NCBI GenBank assembly: GCA_019307815.1
Contig: JAFDIV010000010.1
Span: 124,001 to 188,000, forward strand
From: Deltaproteobacteria bacterium
GTDB lineage: Bacteria; Desulfobacterota; DSM-4660; Desulfatiglandales; Desulfatiglandaceae
Length of the DNA stretch: 64,000 nt
Direction: 5' to 3'
Shown here: piece by piece, positions 53,755-62,993 of the stretch
Layout: every line of letters starts with the position of its first letter
Numbering within the stretch: the stretch's first letter is position 1
Notes under the pieces: model-generated
The model's input: only the letters and a program-made list of their open reading frames with translations
Database searches by the model: none
What the model was told of the DNA's origin: nothing
Position numbers and translations under genes: made by a program

Positions 53755-55434
53755 ATGATGCCATCCTTGCAGGTAACAACCAACGATGGACAAATCTTTA
53801 ACTATCCTGTGATCAAAGACAGGATCACCTTGGGCCGGAGCAAGGATAATGATCTTGTAATCAGTGACAATACTGTGTCACGCCACCATGCAGAAATACG
53901 AAAGTCCAAGGATGGGTATCTCCTTATAGATCTTGGCAGTTATAATGGGACTAGATTAAACGGCAAACCTATTCAAACAGCCCCTCTCACTGATAACGAC
54001 CTTGTCCAAATAGGTCTCACGAAGATGGTCTTCTTTGATCGTGCCTCTATTCCCGAAACCCCTTCCGATTCTGTACTGTTCGCTGCTGAATCCGAAGACA
54101 CTGATTCGCGCTTCCCCGTAGTGGCCACAAGCCCTTTCCAAGCGCAGGCGCATGGCAAATCGAGTGAACTGCTGCTCAATTTAGGGGCACAAAAACCTGG
54201 CTCAAGCCCTGGCATCGAGGAAGCCCCAGCATATTCTCATGATCAGTATCTCTCGGTCTTGGAGCGCACTAACAAGGTGCTATTTGTCCTTTACGAAATA
54301 AGCCGGCAACTTAATGAAATCCATGACCTCAATGAACTACTTACGAAAATTATGGACCTCATCTTTATGGTCATTGATGCGGACTTCGGCTTCTTGGTGC
54401 TGCTGGGAGATGAGGCTGGAGAAAAGTTAATTCCGGTGGTAGTGAAACACCGCATGGAAGCGGACAAATCAACGCGACAAATCAAGGCAAGCAGGACCTT
54501 GATTCGTCGCGTTATTCGAGACAAGGTGGCCTTACTCACCTCCAATGCCATGGAGGATGCGCGGCTGGACCCTTCAAAGAGTGTGGTGATTCAAAAAATC
54601 AAATCTGCCATGTGTGTCCCTTTATGGAGAAAAGACAAAATCATAGGGGTGATACAGCTTGACAGCACCAGGCTGCAAGGTCACTTTACCAACGAAGACT
54701 TGGAGCTCCTTAAGGCCATCGCGAGCCAGATGGCCTTAGTTATTGAACAGGCCTCACTTAATGAGCAAATCCGCCAAGAGGAGCAGGTCCGCAGCAGGCT
54801 GGAAAGATTCCATTCACCCCAGGTTATTGAGATGATCTTGACCGGCGACCAAGAGGCCAAGGACAACATCATGGAGCCCAAAGAGCTTGTGGCAACTATC
54901 CTGTTTGCCGATATTGTTGACTTTACAGGCCTGGCCGAGCAGCTCCCGCCGCAAGAAGTCAATATCATCCTAAACCGATTTTTTTCCGCAATGACAGACA
55001 TTATTTTTACTTATGACGGAACATTGGACAAATACATTGGGGATGGTCTCATGGCTGTCTTTGGGGCTCCTATGCAAAAAGAGGATGATGCAAAAAGGGC
55101 TATAGTAGCGGCCCTTGAGATGAGAGAGGCCCTAAAGGACATCATGAAAGAACTAGAAGAAGAAAAACGTTTTGATATCCGAATCGGAATCAACACAGGA
55201 AAGGTTGTGGCGGGCAATATCGGCTCTCCCAAAAGGCTGGACTATACCGTAATTGGCGATCCTGTAAACATAGCTTCCAGGCTTGAATCTATTGCATTGC
55301 CCAACCAGATATTGATAGGAGAGGCCACCCACCAGCTCATCAAATCGGAATTCAATACAAGGGTATTAGGTCCTAAAAAGGTGAAAGGAAAGACATCCAC
55401 TATTATGGTCTACGAGGTTCTGGGGCGGAGTTAG
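53755..55434 (+). CDS. FHA-GAF adenylate/guanylate cyclase (class III)
   Basis: A 559-residue soluble cyclase. Residues about 20-95 form an FHA domain (ITLGRSKDNDLVISDNTVSRHHAEI), which reads phosphothreonine. A GAF domain covers about 190-340, a coiled coil follows (EEQVRSRLERFHSPQVIEMIL), and the class III cyclase domain runs from about 377 to 555 (LFADIVDFTGLAEQL with the first metal Asp, GDGLMAVFGAP with the second, VIGDPVNIASRLES). It makes cAMP or cGMP. An FHA input suggests a Ser/Thr kinase as partner; one is at 60417-62993. Its 3' end overlaps the convergent PAS gene by 32 bp. Confidence 0.9.
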   Translation: MMPSLQVTTNDGQIFNYPVIKDRITLGRSKDNDLVISDNTVSRHHAEIRKSKDGYLLIDLGSYNGTRLNGKPIQTAPLTDNDLVQIGLTKMVFFDRASIPETPSDSVLFAAESEDTDSRFPVVATSPFQAQAHGKSSELLLNLGAQKPGSSPGIEEAPAYSHDQYLSVLERTNKVLFVLYEISRQLNEIHDLNELLTKIMDLIFMVIDADFGFLVLLGDEAGEKLIPVVVKHRMEADKSTRQIKASRTLIRRVIRDKVALLTSNAMEDARLDPSKSVVIQKIKSAMCVPLWRKDKIIGVIQLDSTRLQGHFTNEDLELLKAIASQMALVIEQASLNEQIRQEEQVRSRLERFHSPQVIEMILTGDQEAKDNIMEPKELVATILFADIVDFTGLAEQLPPQEVNIILNRFFSAMTDIIFTYDGTLDKYIGDGLMAVFGAPMQKEDDAKRAIVAALEMREALKDIMKELEEEKRFDIRIGINTGKVVAGNIGSPKRLDYTVIGDPVNIASRLESIALPNQILIGEATHQLIKSEFNTRVLGPKKVKGKTSTIMVYEVLGRS

Positions 55435-56956
55435 CACCTTCTGCATTACCTTCCTTCTTCCTTATAAAACTCGCAATATTTCTTTTGAGCAAGTTGTACT
55501 CCTCTGTGAGGGATTTGAGTTTTTCCCTGCTTTGCATCAGGGCCCGCTGAAGCATTGCGGTCCTCAACTTTAAATCCGTTATGTCCGTATTGACAACTAT
55601 GCACCCAATAATCTTGCCCGATTCATCCCTTTTGGGAAAAAGCTCTGCCCTAACATACAATGGTTCGCCATCCACGTTGTAGTATTTGAATTCCTTTGAT
55701 GAAAAGGACTCTCCTCTAAAGATTGCAGAGACCGCCTCCCTGAAGGCAGGCCTATACCGCTTGGACACCAGATTGAGTGGAGAGCGGCCCTCCATCAATT
55801 CCTGAGAATGCCCAAAACGCCGCTCACATGCCAGATTCCAAAATGAGATCCTTCCCTTCTTATCCACCATGTAAATAGGGCAAGGAGAATCTGCGATTCC
55901 GTCCAAAAGGGCTTCTTGGCCCGCCACCTTTTTCCCATGGGCTGTAAGTTCCTGAATGCATTGAATCGCACCCTTAACGTGGCCCTCATCATCCGTGATG
56001 GGGGCCGTATTTACAAGAACCCGCCCACCCTCTTTGAGATGAGGCAAATACACATCCAATACAAAGCTTCCGCTGTCTGTCTGGGAAATAATCTTGTCAC
56101 GATGTTTTTCCTTAAAGGCCTCTGGGTTCTCCACCAGCTCATCCGCGAATGTGCCCTCATCGCCAATGGCAAAGCCCTTCCAAACCCGTTTTCCAAGGAT
56201 CTCCTGGGGGCTAATACCTGTCATCTCTTCACAAGCCTTATTCCATTGGACCACCCTGTGATTTTTATCGATCACAAAGGTAGGTATAGGGGATTTCCCT
56301 AAGAGACTCTCCACATATTTGCGGGATCCTTCAATAAGCTTGGCTTGCTCCTGGTCCCTTACAAAAAGCTCCCTTCTTTCCTTTTCAAAGAGAAAGGCTA
56401 TTAATAGTACTACCAACAATGCCACCAGATACGCACCAAGCCCATAGGGAGCTGACATACCTTGTGGGATAGCCGCTTCCATATGGTGGCCTGTCTTGTA
56501 TAAGAGGGCGGCGAAACCGCTTTCAATAAACACTAGAGAGGCCCAAATACTGCCCCATAGAAACCCTGTAAGATAAACTGCCACCAGGATCATCACCGTA
56601 TTCCACACCCATGAGAGTAGCTCCAATCCATGCGTGGACATGGCACCTGTCTGCCACCGGATGATAATCAGGAGAGCCCATAACAGAAACACCCCGAAAT
56701 TGGCCAGGGCCTCAAAACGTCGTGTTTTTCGCAACACCAAAAGGCTGATGATCCCTAATCCACTGGTTGAAAGACAAACATAGAAGAGAAGATTAATATG
56801 AATCACATAATAAAACACGCCCAAGATAGGCGTGCCAACGGACAGGACCAGAAGAAATGCAGCAACAGCCCGGACATGGGCAGAGGCCCCCCGATCCAAG
56901 AGGCTCAAATCTCCGGTAAGTATTCTTAGTAATGCAGAAAGTCCCGCCTTTGCCAT
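55403..56956 (-). CDS. Membrane-bound PAS-PAS sensor without output domain
   Basis: A 517-residue protein with about six N-terminal membrane helices (residues 25-195) followed by two PAS domains (about 215-330 and 340-465; SPIPTFVIDKNHRVVQWNKACEEMTG and PCPIYMVDKKGRISFWNLACERRFG) and a short C-terminal helix. It has no histidine kinase, GGDEF, cyclase or DNA-binding domain. It may act by protein contact. The 3' end overlaps the cyclase gene by 32 bp on the opposite strand. Confidence 0.8.
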   Translation of the reverse strand: MAKAGLSALLRILTGDLSLLDRGASAHVRAVAAFLLVLSVGTPILGVFYYVIHINLLFYVCLSTSGLGIISLLVLRKTRRFEALANFGVFLLWALLIIIRWQTGAMSTHGLELLSWVWNTVMILVAVYLTGFLWGSIWASLVFIESGFAALLYKTGHHMEAAIPQGMSAPYGLGAYLVALLVVLLIAFLFEKERRELFVRDQEQAKLIEGSRKYVESLLGKSPIPTFVIDKNHRVVQWNKACEEMTGISPQEILGKRVWKGFAIGDEGTFADELVENPEAFKEKHRDKIISQTDSGSFVLDVYLPHLKEGGRVLVNTAPITDDEGHVKGAIQCIQELTAHGKKVAGQEALLDGIADSPCPIYMVDKKGRISFWNLACERRFGHSQELMEGRSPLNLVSKRYRPAFREAVSAIFRGESFSSKEFKYYNVDGEPLYVRAELFPKRDESGKIIGCIVVNTDITDLKLRTAMLQRALMQSREKLKSLTEEYNLLKRNIASFIRKKEGNAEGANSAPEPRRP

Positions 56957-57053
56957 TAATACAAACTTTCCTTGCGTCTTTGGTCAAAGGATACACAACA
57001 CATTTTCATTAACCGGTTAGCGGTTAGGCGTAACCATAAAGGCGCACGCAAAA

Positions 57054-57503
57054 CTATATCAAAAAAGGGCCCAAGACATTCCCCTTGTTGTCTATTTGAT
57101 ACATAATACCCTTCGATCCGCCTCTAAAAATGGGGAAATTCTTGGCTGAAATGACTTGAATAAATACGTTACCAGAATTGTCGACCGATATAAAAAAATC
57201 CAAAAAATGCCCGACCGGCAATGTTATCTTAAGGGCATCTTCGACCTGCTTAATCTCTGACTTATTCGGGGGGTCGTTGTGGAAGACCGAAATGCTATTA
57301 TTAAGGCCAGGAAAAAACCTATCATGCTGTAAAAAATATATAATTTCAGCATTCACGAGCTGCTTTGCCATTGTCTTTGCCTCAGCTCCGGTGGCTCTGC
57401 GACGGAAGGTCTGGTAGGCAGGAAAGGCCGATACCACAAGGACACCCAGAATGGCAATAACCACCATAAGCTCAATGAGCGTAAAACCCCTGGATCCCCT
57501 CAT
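57054..57503 (-). CDS. Type IV pilin-like protein
   Basis: A 149-residue protein with a class III (prepilin) signal: short basic leader MRGSRG, cleavage before FTLIELMVVIAILG with Glu5 of the mature protein. The body has a conserved hydrophobic N-terminal helix (to about 35) and a C-terminal pilin domain. It belongs to type IV pili or a type II secretion pseudopilus. It follows the 57500-58093 gene with a 4-bp overlap. Confidence 0.88.
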   Translation of the reverse strand: MRGSRGFTLIELMVVIAILGVLVVSAFPAYQTFRRRATGAEAKTMAKQLVNAEIIYFLQHDRFFPGLNNSISVFHNDPPNKSEIKQVEDALKITLPVGHFLDFFISVDNSGNVFIQVISAKNFPIFRGGSKGIMYQIDNKGNVLGPFLI

Positions 57504-58093
57504 TGGGCCCCTCCTCCAGCCGAGGAATGATATTCAATGCCCCTTGCAGTAAGGATCAGATTCATCTCCCCTTTTTTGGGATACAGAAGTGTAAGCCGAT
57601 ATCCCTTTACAGGATCTTTTCGGTAAGAAAGCTGATTCAAATAGGCCCGCTCTGGCCCTTTAAAGGCCAGGTACCTGGGGACAAGCTCAGAAAGTGATTC
57701 AGGGTATCTGTGTCCTTCATAATGGGCATATCTCTTTATGGCAGCATCCACCATAAAAAGGAGCACCCTCCCCCCTTTTGCAAGGTTTACCTTGGAGGCA
57801 GGAGCAGGCTGTCCTCCCAGGAGAATAACACCCCACATGACCACAATTAGGACAGAAGATACCACGAGAAAATACTGAAAAGGCCCCCATCTTTTGCGCC
57901 GCTTTTTCTCCTCGGCCTTTGAGCGCTTCTCACTCAATTTGGAACCCACCTCGGAAATCTGACGCACCATGGCGCATTGGAAACAAGTAAATACACCTGG
58001 GCTCAGCTCTTCGGCACATTCCTCACAAAGAGGGGCATGACACGTGGAGCAGAAATACTCCGCCTTACGATCTGGATGATACTTACATTGCAT
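57500..58093 (-). CDS. B-box zinc-finger protein with pilin-like C-terminal domain
   Basis: A 197-residue protein. The first 40 residues carry Cys/His pairs of a B-box-type zinc finger (CKYHPDRKAEYFCSTCHAPLCEEC), then a basic stretch, a membrane helix (VVSSVLIVVMWGVILL) and a soluble C-terminal domain (AAIKRYAHYEGHRYPESLSELVP) typical of pseudopilins. It lacks a prepilin cleavage site. It overlaps the pilin gene by 4 bp, so the two are coupled. Confidence 0.7.
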   Translation of the reverse strand: MQCKYHPDRKAEYFCSTCHAPLCEECAEELSPGVFTCFQCAMVRQISEVGSKLSEKRSKAEEKKRRKRWGPFQYFLVVSSVLIVVMWGVILLGGQPAPASKVNLAKGGRVLLFMVDAAIKRYAHYEGHRYPESLSELVPRYLAFKGPERAYLNQLSYRKDPVKGYRLTLLYPKKGEMNLILTARGIEYHSSAGGGAQ

Positions 58094-58245
58094 GACTTAT
58101 CTTCTTCTTTCACGCACCGGTAAACCCATCCACTCACAAGGACCGTGTAGCTTTAAAAAATTAAAGGTGGGAGAACACACTAATACCTCTGATGGCATAT
58201 TCCATAAAACGCAATACATCACCAGGCTTTGGAACCAGGCCATCA

Positions 58246-60186
58246 CTATCCGGATTTATCCTCTTGATCATCCTTCTTTCTTAAATCATTTCTACAATAA
58301 GGACAAACAATCCAGTCGGGCTGTATAATCCGTCCACAGGCCTCGCAGTTTGGCACTATTGGATACTTGCAGAAGGGACATTCCCTGAAATCCAAGCTGA
58401 CCGCCTTGCCACACCTGGAGCAAACAGTGGTCAACTCCTCTTTCTGATGTACGGCCCTCAAAACTTCATCAATAGTGGTAATACCTTCCCGGATCTTCCT
58501 AAGCCCGCTCACCCCTAATTTGGTCATACCGGTGGCCATGGCGGCCTCCCTCAAGGTATCTGCCGATGCGCCGGCCTGAACCAGTTCTCTCATCTTGTGG
58601 CCCATCACCATCACTTCTTCTATAACGGTTCTTCCCTGGTATCCTGTGTAGTTACACTTTGCGCATCCCTTGCCGCGGTAAAAGGTGAAAGGAAGGTCCT
58701 CATGGCTCATGCTCAGCCTTGAAAGGAGGTCGGGCTTAGGCACATATTCTTCCTTACAGTGCGGGCATATTACTCTGACCAACCTTTGGGCAACCACACC
58801 CAGGACTGAAGAGGCGATCAAATATGATGGCATACCAATATCCAAAAGACGGGTTACAGCCGAGGGGGCATCAATGGTATGCAACGTGGAAAGCACCAAG
58901 TGGCCAGTCAGACCTGCCTGCAAGGCAATCTCAGCGGTCTCGGTGTCCCTGATCTCTCCGATCATGATCACGTTGGGATCCTGTCTCAAAATAGCCCGGA
59001 GGATGTAAGGGAAAGTCAGGCCTACCTTATCATTCACCTGTACCTGGTTCACTCCGGTCAGCTCATATTCCACAGGATCTTCCACCGTAATGATATTGAT
59101 CTCATCAGAACGGATTTCTCTCATACATGCGTAAAGGGTGGAAGTCTTTCCACTCCCCGTGGGACCAGTGATCAAAATCATGCCCTGGGGTTGCCTTATA
59201 AAACTTCTTAATATAGACAGGTTTTCCTCACTAAAACCCAATTCATCCAAGCTGAGGAATGCTTCCTTTTTGTTGAGTATCCTGATTACAGCCTTTTCGC
59301 CGTAGAATGTGGGCAAGGTCGATACGCGCAGGTCCACGGCAAAATTACTGGATCTCACCCTTATACGGCCATCCTGGGGAAGCCTTTTCTCCGTAATGTT
59401 CATTCCACCCAGGACCTTGATACGGGAGATAATGATGGGCTGAGTCCATTTTGGCAATTTGATAGTATCCTGCAAGATTCCGTCTATCCGGTTCCTTACG
59501 CGCACATAGTTTTCCTGGGCCTCAATGTGCACGTCACTGGCCCCCCGTTTAATGGCATTCCGGATGATCAGGTCCACCATCTTCACGAAGGGAGAATCTT
59601 GAAGCTCCTCAATTTCTTCTTCCTTTTCCAGCTCCTTTTCATCGGGATAAAATTCCAGCAACTCCTCCTGATTCAACTCATCTGCAACGTCCACGAGGGA
59701 TCTCTCTGGATAGTAATAATGCTGGATGCGGTCAAGAATCTGAGTAGGTGTAGAGATGGCAGGCTGGATATTATATCCTGTAATAAATTGAAGCTCCTTG
59801 ATCATATTCAGATCAAGAGGATCAGCCATGGAAACGTGAAGCACGTTTTCACGCCGTTCTATGGGTATGCACAAAAACTTGCGGCAGATCCCTTCAGGGA
59901 TGGTCTCCATGACCTCTGAATTGATCATATAATCCTTAAGGTCCACAAAAGGTATCTTCAACTGCATGGCGAGGGCGAATGCGATCTCCTCTTCTGATAT
60001 GACCCCCAACTCCATGAGGATCTGCCCAAGCCTTTTCCCTGTTCCTGCCTGGATCTGTAAGGCCTCTTCAAGCTTCTTTCGGGATAACAACCCCGTTTCC
60101 ACAAGCAGCTCTCCCAGCTTCCTCCTGGCATTGAAACCCTTTTTCTCTTTCACCGTATGAAGACGAGTCACCTTTTGTTGAGACAT
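58246..60186 (-). CDS. GspE/PilB-type secretion ATPase with C-terminal zinc ribbons
   Basis: A 646-residue traffic ATPase. Residues about 20-165 are one or two MshEN domains (LGELLVETGLLSRKKLEEAL). Walker A (GPTGSGKTSTLY) lies near 342, with VEDPVEYEL, GEIRDTETAEIAL and STLHTIDAPSAV following. A Cys4 set (CPHC, CAKC) near 475-510 is the usual PilB metal site. Beyond the normal end lies a C-terminal tail with paired ribbons (CSRCGKAVS, CPFC, CEACGRII, CPYC). It powers pilus or pseudopilus assembly; the pilin-like genes are 152 bp downstream. No PilC or secretin is in the window. Confidence 0.92.
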   Translation of the reverse strand: MSQQKVTRLHTVKEKKGFNARRKLGELLVETGLLSRKKLEEALQIQAGTGKRLGQILMELGVISEEEIAFALAMQLKIPFVDLKDYMINSEVMETIPEGICRKFLCIPIERRENVLHVSMADPLDLNMIKELQFITGYNIQPAISTPTQILDRIQHYYYPERSLVDVADELNQEELLEFYPDEKELEKEEEIEELQDSPFVKMVDLIIRNAIKRGASDVHIEAQENYVRVRNRIDGILQDTIKLPKWTQPIIISRIKVLGGMNITEKRLPQDGRIRVRSSNFAVDLRVSTLPTFYGEKAVIRILNKKEAFLSLDELGFSEENLSILRSFIRQPQGMILITGPTGSGKTSTLYACMREIRSDEINIITVEDPVEYELTGVNQVQVNDKVGLTFPYILRAILRQDPNVIMIGEIRDTETAEIALQAGLTGHLVLSTLHTIDAPSAVTRLLDIGMPSYLIASSVLGVVAQRLVRVICPHCKEEYVPKPDLLSRLSMSHEDLPFTFYRGKGCAKCNYTGYQGRTVIEEVMVMGHKMRELVQAGASADTLREAAMATGMTKLGVSGLRKIREGITTIDEVLRAVHQKEELTTVCSRCGKAVSLDFRECPFCKYPIVPNCEACGRIIQPDWIVCPYCRNDLRKKDDQEDKSG

Positions 60187-60416
60187 CCTTTTGCCCTCTA
60201 CCTCGCAGTCATGGACCGAAAAATAGATTTAATCTAGCAGCTCACAGGTGGGCTTGCAAGAAAAATAGCTTTTTTCTTTTCCTTTGACATAATATCGAAC
60301 GTCTGATAAATATCTTTAATCTATTTAACTTTTTCAAGGTCTCATGAGAAAAAACAAGTGTTTTTTCCCTTATCGCATCTGTTTATCTTTGCTGGAAACA
60401 GGCGAGTATTTCTTGA

Positions 60417-62993
60417 ATGAAGAATCCCTTTAAGACCTCAGATCTTATTCTTTCCCTATGTATCCTTGTTGTTTTTCTCCTGCTTTCCATATGGCCCTCC
60501 TCTATCTTTGAATCCATTGAACGGGTTATTTATGGAACAGAGATGCGCGTGAATCTTCCCAGGACCTTGGGGGAAAATAGGATTGCCATCGTAGCCATCG
60601 ATGAAAAAAGCGTCAAACACCTCGGCCCATGGCCTTGGCCCAGGTCCTATCTGGCAGAGATGGTTCGCATACTAAAATCCAACGGGGCCAAACTAATAGG
60701 TATTGATCTGCTATTCGGGCAAAAGGAACAAGTTCCAGGGCTCACAAAGATTAGGAAGCTCGAAACCCAGATTAAAGCCATCCTCAAAAAAGGCCCACAA
60801 GGAGCAAATTCCTCCACCAATAAGTGGATTTTGGACAGATTAAGGAAAATAGAAGCGGATTTGGATACGGACAAAAAACTCTGTGACGCGATAAAGAGGT
60901 GCGACAATGTTATCATGCCGGTCTTGGGTAAGTTCGGCCAGTATAAATCAGAGCTCATATCTTCCCCCCTTTTTCCTTTTGTCGCGGAAAATGCTTTAAC
61001 CCCATCACAGGTGAGCCGAAACTCCCTCCCTACAATATCCGTGGATCGACTGATCACCCCTTATCCCGAATTGGCAGCATCCTGTGCCGGACTTGGCCAC
61101 ATTAATCAATCTCCTGATCCCACACTAAGGGGGCACGGCCACCTTCCCGTTATCGACTTTAGAGGGCACCTTATACCCTCCATGCCCATGGCACTGGGCA
61201 TACGCTACCTTGGCCGTCCACAGCAAGGGGCTCGTATCTTCTCTTCCCAAATAGAGCTGGCCAACATGGTACTGCCTGCTTACAAATCTCATGTATTTGT
61301 AAAATTCAAGGGCTCAAGGGGATCATTCCCGAATTATTCCTTTGTGGATATCCTGAGGGTAAAAAAAATTCCCGCTGTTTTTGAGGGTAAAATCGTGCTT
61401 ATTGGATTGGTCGGTCTGGAAGGGGAGAGACCTTGCTGGACCCCAGTGGACCCCTCCATGCCACATGTGGAGCTCATGGCAAACGTGATAGACGCGGTTT
61501 TGTTAGGTCGTTATGTGGCTCGCCCGAAGTCCATATTTTATATTGAACTTCTTCTTATGTTCCTAATAGGAATTGGGGCCTCCTACGTGCTGCCGCGACT
61601 CAATTATTTTCCTCGCACCGTACTTACTGCAGGTGTACTACTTAGCCTTTTCCTGATTGCTCTTACCTTTTTTATTGGCCTGAACATATGGTTCAAAATT
61701 ACTTATGTGGGATTGTCATTGATAACCATATATATTGGTCTTTCTGTAAAGGAACTTATAATAACTGAGAAATCTATTGAAGTTACCTCAAAGGAAAGTA
61801 TCGAGACTAACCGGATGCTAGGGCTCAGCTTTCAAAGCCAGGGGCTATTGGATCTTGCCTTTGAAAAGTTCAGAAAATGCCCTCTGGACGATGCCATGAA
61901 AGATGTACTCTACAACCTGGGTCTGGATTTTGAAAGAAAGCGTATGATGAATAAAGCGGTCTCGGTCTATGAATATATCCTAAAGGAAGGAGGGGAGTAT
62001 CGAGATCTACACCATCGGATCCCAAAGCTGCGCAAACTAGCTGAAGAACTTCCACTGGGCATTAGAAAAGATAAGAGGGACACGAGAATTCCTCTGGCAG
62101 ATGATCTTGAAACCAAACCCACTGTAGGCCGATACGAAATCTTGGAAGAATTGGGCCAGGGCGCCATGGGCATGGTCTATAAGGCCAAAGATCCAAAAAT
62201 TAACCGGCTTGTGGCAGTAAAGACCATCCGATTTTCAGATGAATTTGAAGAGGATCGGTTGGAGGAGGTAAAAAGTCGCTTTTACAGGGAGGCTGAGCTG
62301 GCTGGGAAACTGGCCCATCCATCTATCGTGGCCATCTATGACGTGGGTGAAGACTATGACCTTACTTACATAGCCATGGAGTTCTTGGAAGGAGAAGATC
62401 TAGAGGCCTTCTGTCAAAAAGACACCCTCTTGCCCATAAGAAAGGTAATTGACATCGTTGCAGACACGGCAGAGGCATTGGATTACGCCCATAGGCAAGG
62501 AATCATCCATAGGGACGTAAAGCCAGCCAATATCATGTTGCTGAAGAACGGTCGGATAAAGGTCACTGATTTTGGTATAGCCAAGGCCACCTCTTCGTCC
62601 CAAACAAAGAGCGGTGTCATTCTGGGCACACCAAACTATATGTCCCCTGAGCAGATAAACGGACAGCCCATGGATGGCAGATCTGACATATTCAGCTTAG
62701 GAGTGGTATTTTTTCAGCTCCTCACTGGAGAGCTTCCATTCAAAGGCAAGACTCTTACACAACTCTTTTATAACATCACTCAAGCCAAGCACCCTTCCCC
62801 TCGAAGCATCAACCCAAAGGTGATGAAACCCTGCGAGCAAATAATCGATAAGGCCTTGGCCAAGGATCCAAACCAACGTTTTCAATCGGCCGGGGATTTT
62901 GCCAAGTATTTGCGCCGCCTAGGAAAAATGATCGATGAGATAAGGGCACGCCGCATGGGAATAACACCCAATTCGTCTTCTCATACACCATAG
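60417..62993 (+). CDS. CHASE2-domain serine/threonine protein kinase
   Basis: An 858-residue membrane protein: N-terminal helix, periplasmic CHASE2 sensor (about 40-355; NRIAIVAIDEKSVKHLGPWPWPR), three membrane helices (about 365-450), a cytosolic helical region and a kinase domain from about 570 to 840. The kinase has the glycine loop GQGAMGMVY, Lys in AVKTI, HRDVKPANIM, DFGIAKA and SPEQ as the APE-type motif, so it should be active. CHASE2 kinases sense external signals. It lies divergent to the gspE gene and near the FHA cyclase. The 3' end overlaps the epimerase gene by 13 bp. Confidence 0.92.
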   Translation: MKNPFKTSDLILSLCILVVFLLLSIWPSSIFESIERVIYGTEMRVNLPRTLGENRIAIVAIDEKSVKHLGPWPWPRSYLAEMVRILKSNGAKLIGIDLLFGQKEQVPGLTKIRKLETQIKAILKKGPQGANSSTNKWILDRLRKIEADLDTDKKLCDAIKRCDNVIMPVLGKFGQYKSELISSPLFPFVAENALTPSQVSRNSLPTISVDRLITPYPELAASCAGLGHINQSPDPTLRGHGHLPVIDFRGHLIPSMPMALGIRYLGRPQQGARIFSSQIELANMVLPAYKSHVFVKFKGSRGSFPNYSFVDILRVKKIPAVFEGKIVLIGLVGLEGERPCWTPVDPSMPHVELMANVIDAVLLGRYVARPKSIFYIELLLMFLIGIGASYVLPRLNYFPRTVLTAGVLLSLFLIALTFFIGLNIWFKITYVGLSLITIYIGLSVKELIITEKSIEVTSKESIETNRMLGLSFQSQGLLDLAFEKFRKCPLDDAMKDVLYNLGLDFERKRMMNKAVSVYEYILKEGGEYRDLHHRIPKLRKLAEELPLGIRKDKRDTRIPLADDLETKPTVGRYEILEELGQGAMGMVYKAKDPKINRLVAVKTIRFSDEFEEDRLEEVKSRFYREAELAGKLAHPSIVAIYDVGEDYDLTYIAMEFLEGEDLEAFCQKDTLLPIRKVIDIVADTAEALDYAHRQGIIHRDVKPANIMLLKNGRIKVTDFGIAKATSSSQTKSGVILGTPNYMSPEQINGQPMDGRSDIFSLGVVFFQLLTGELPFKGKTLTQLFYNITQAKHPSPRSINPKVMKPCEQIIDKALAKDPNQRFQSAGDFAKYLRRLGKMIDEIRARRMGITPNSSSHTP

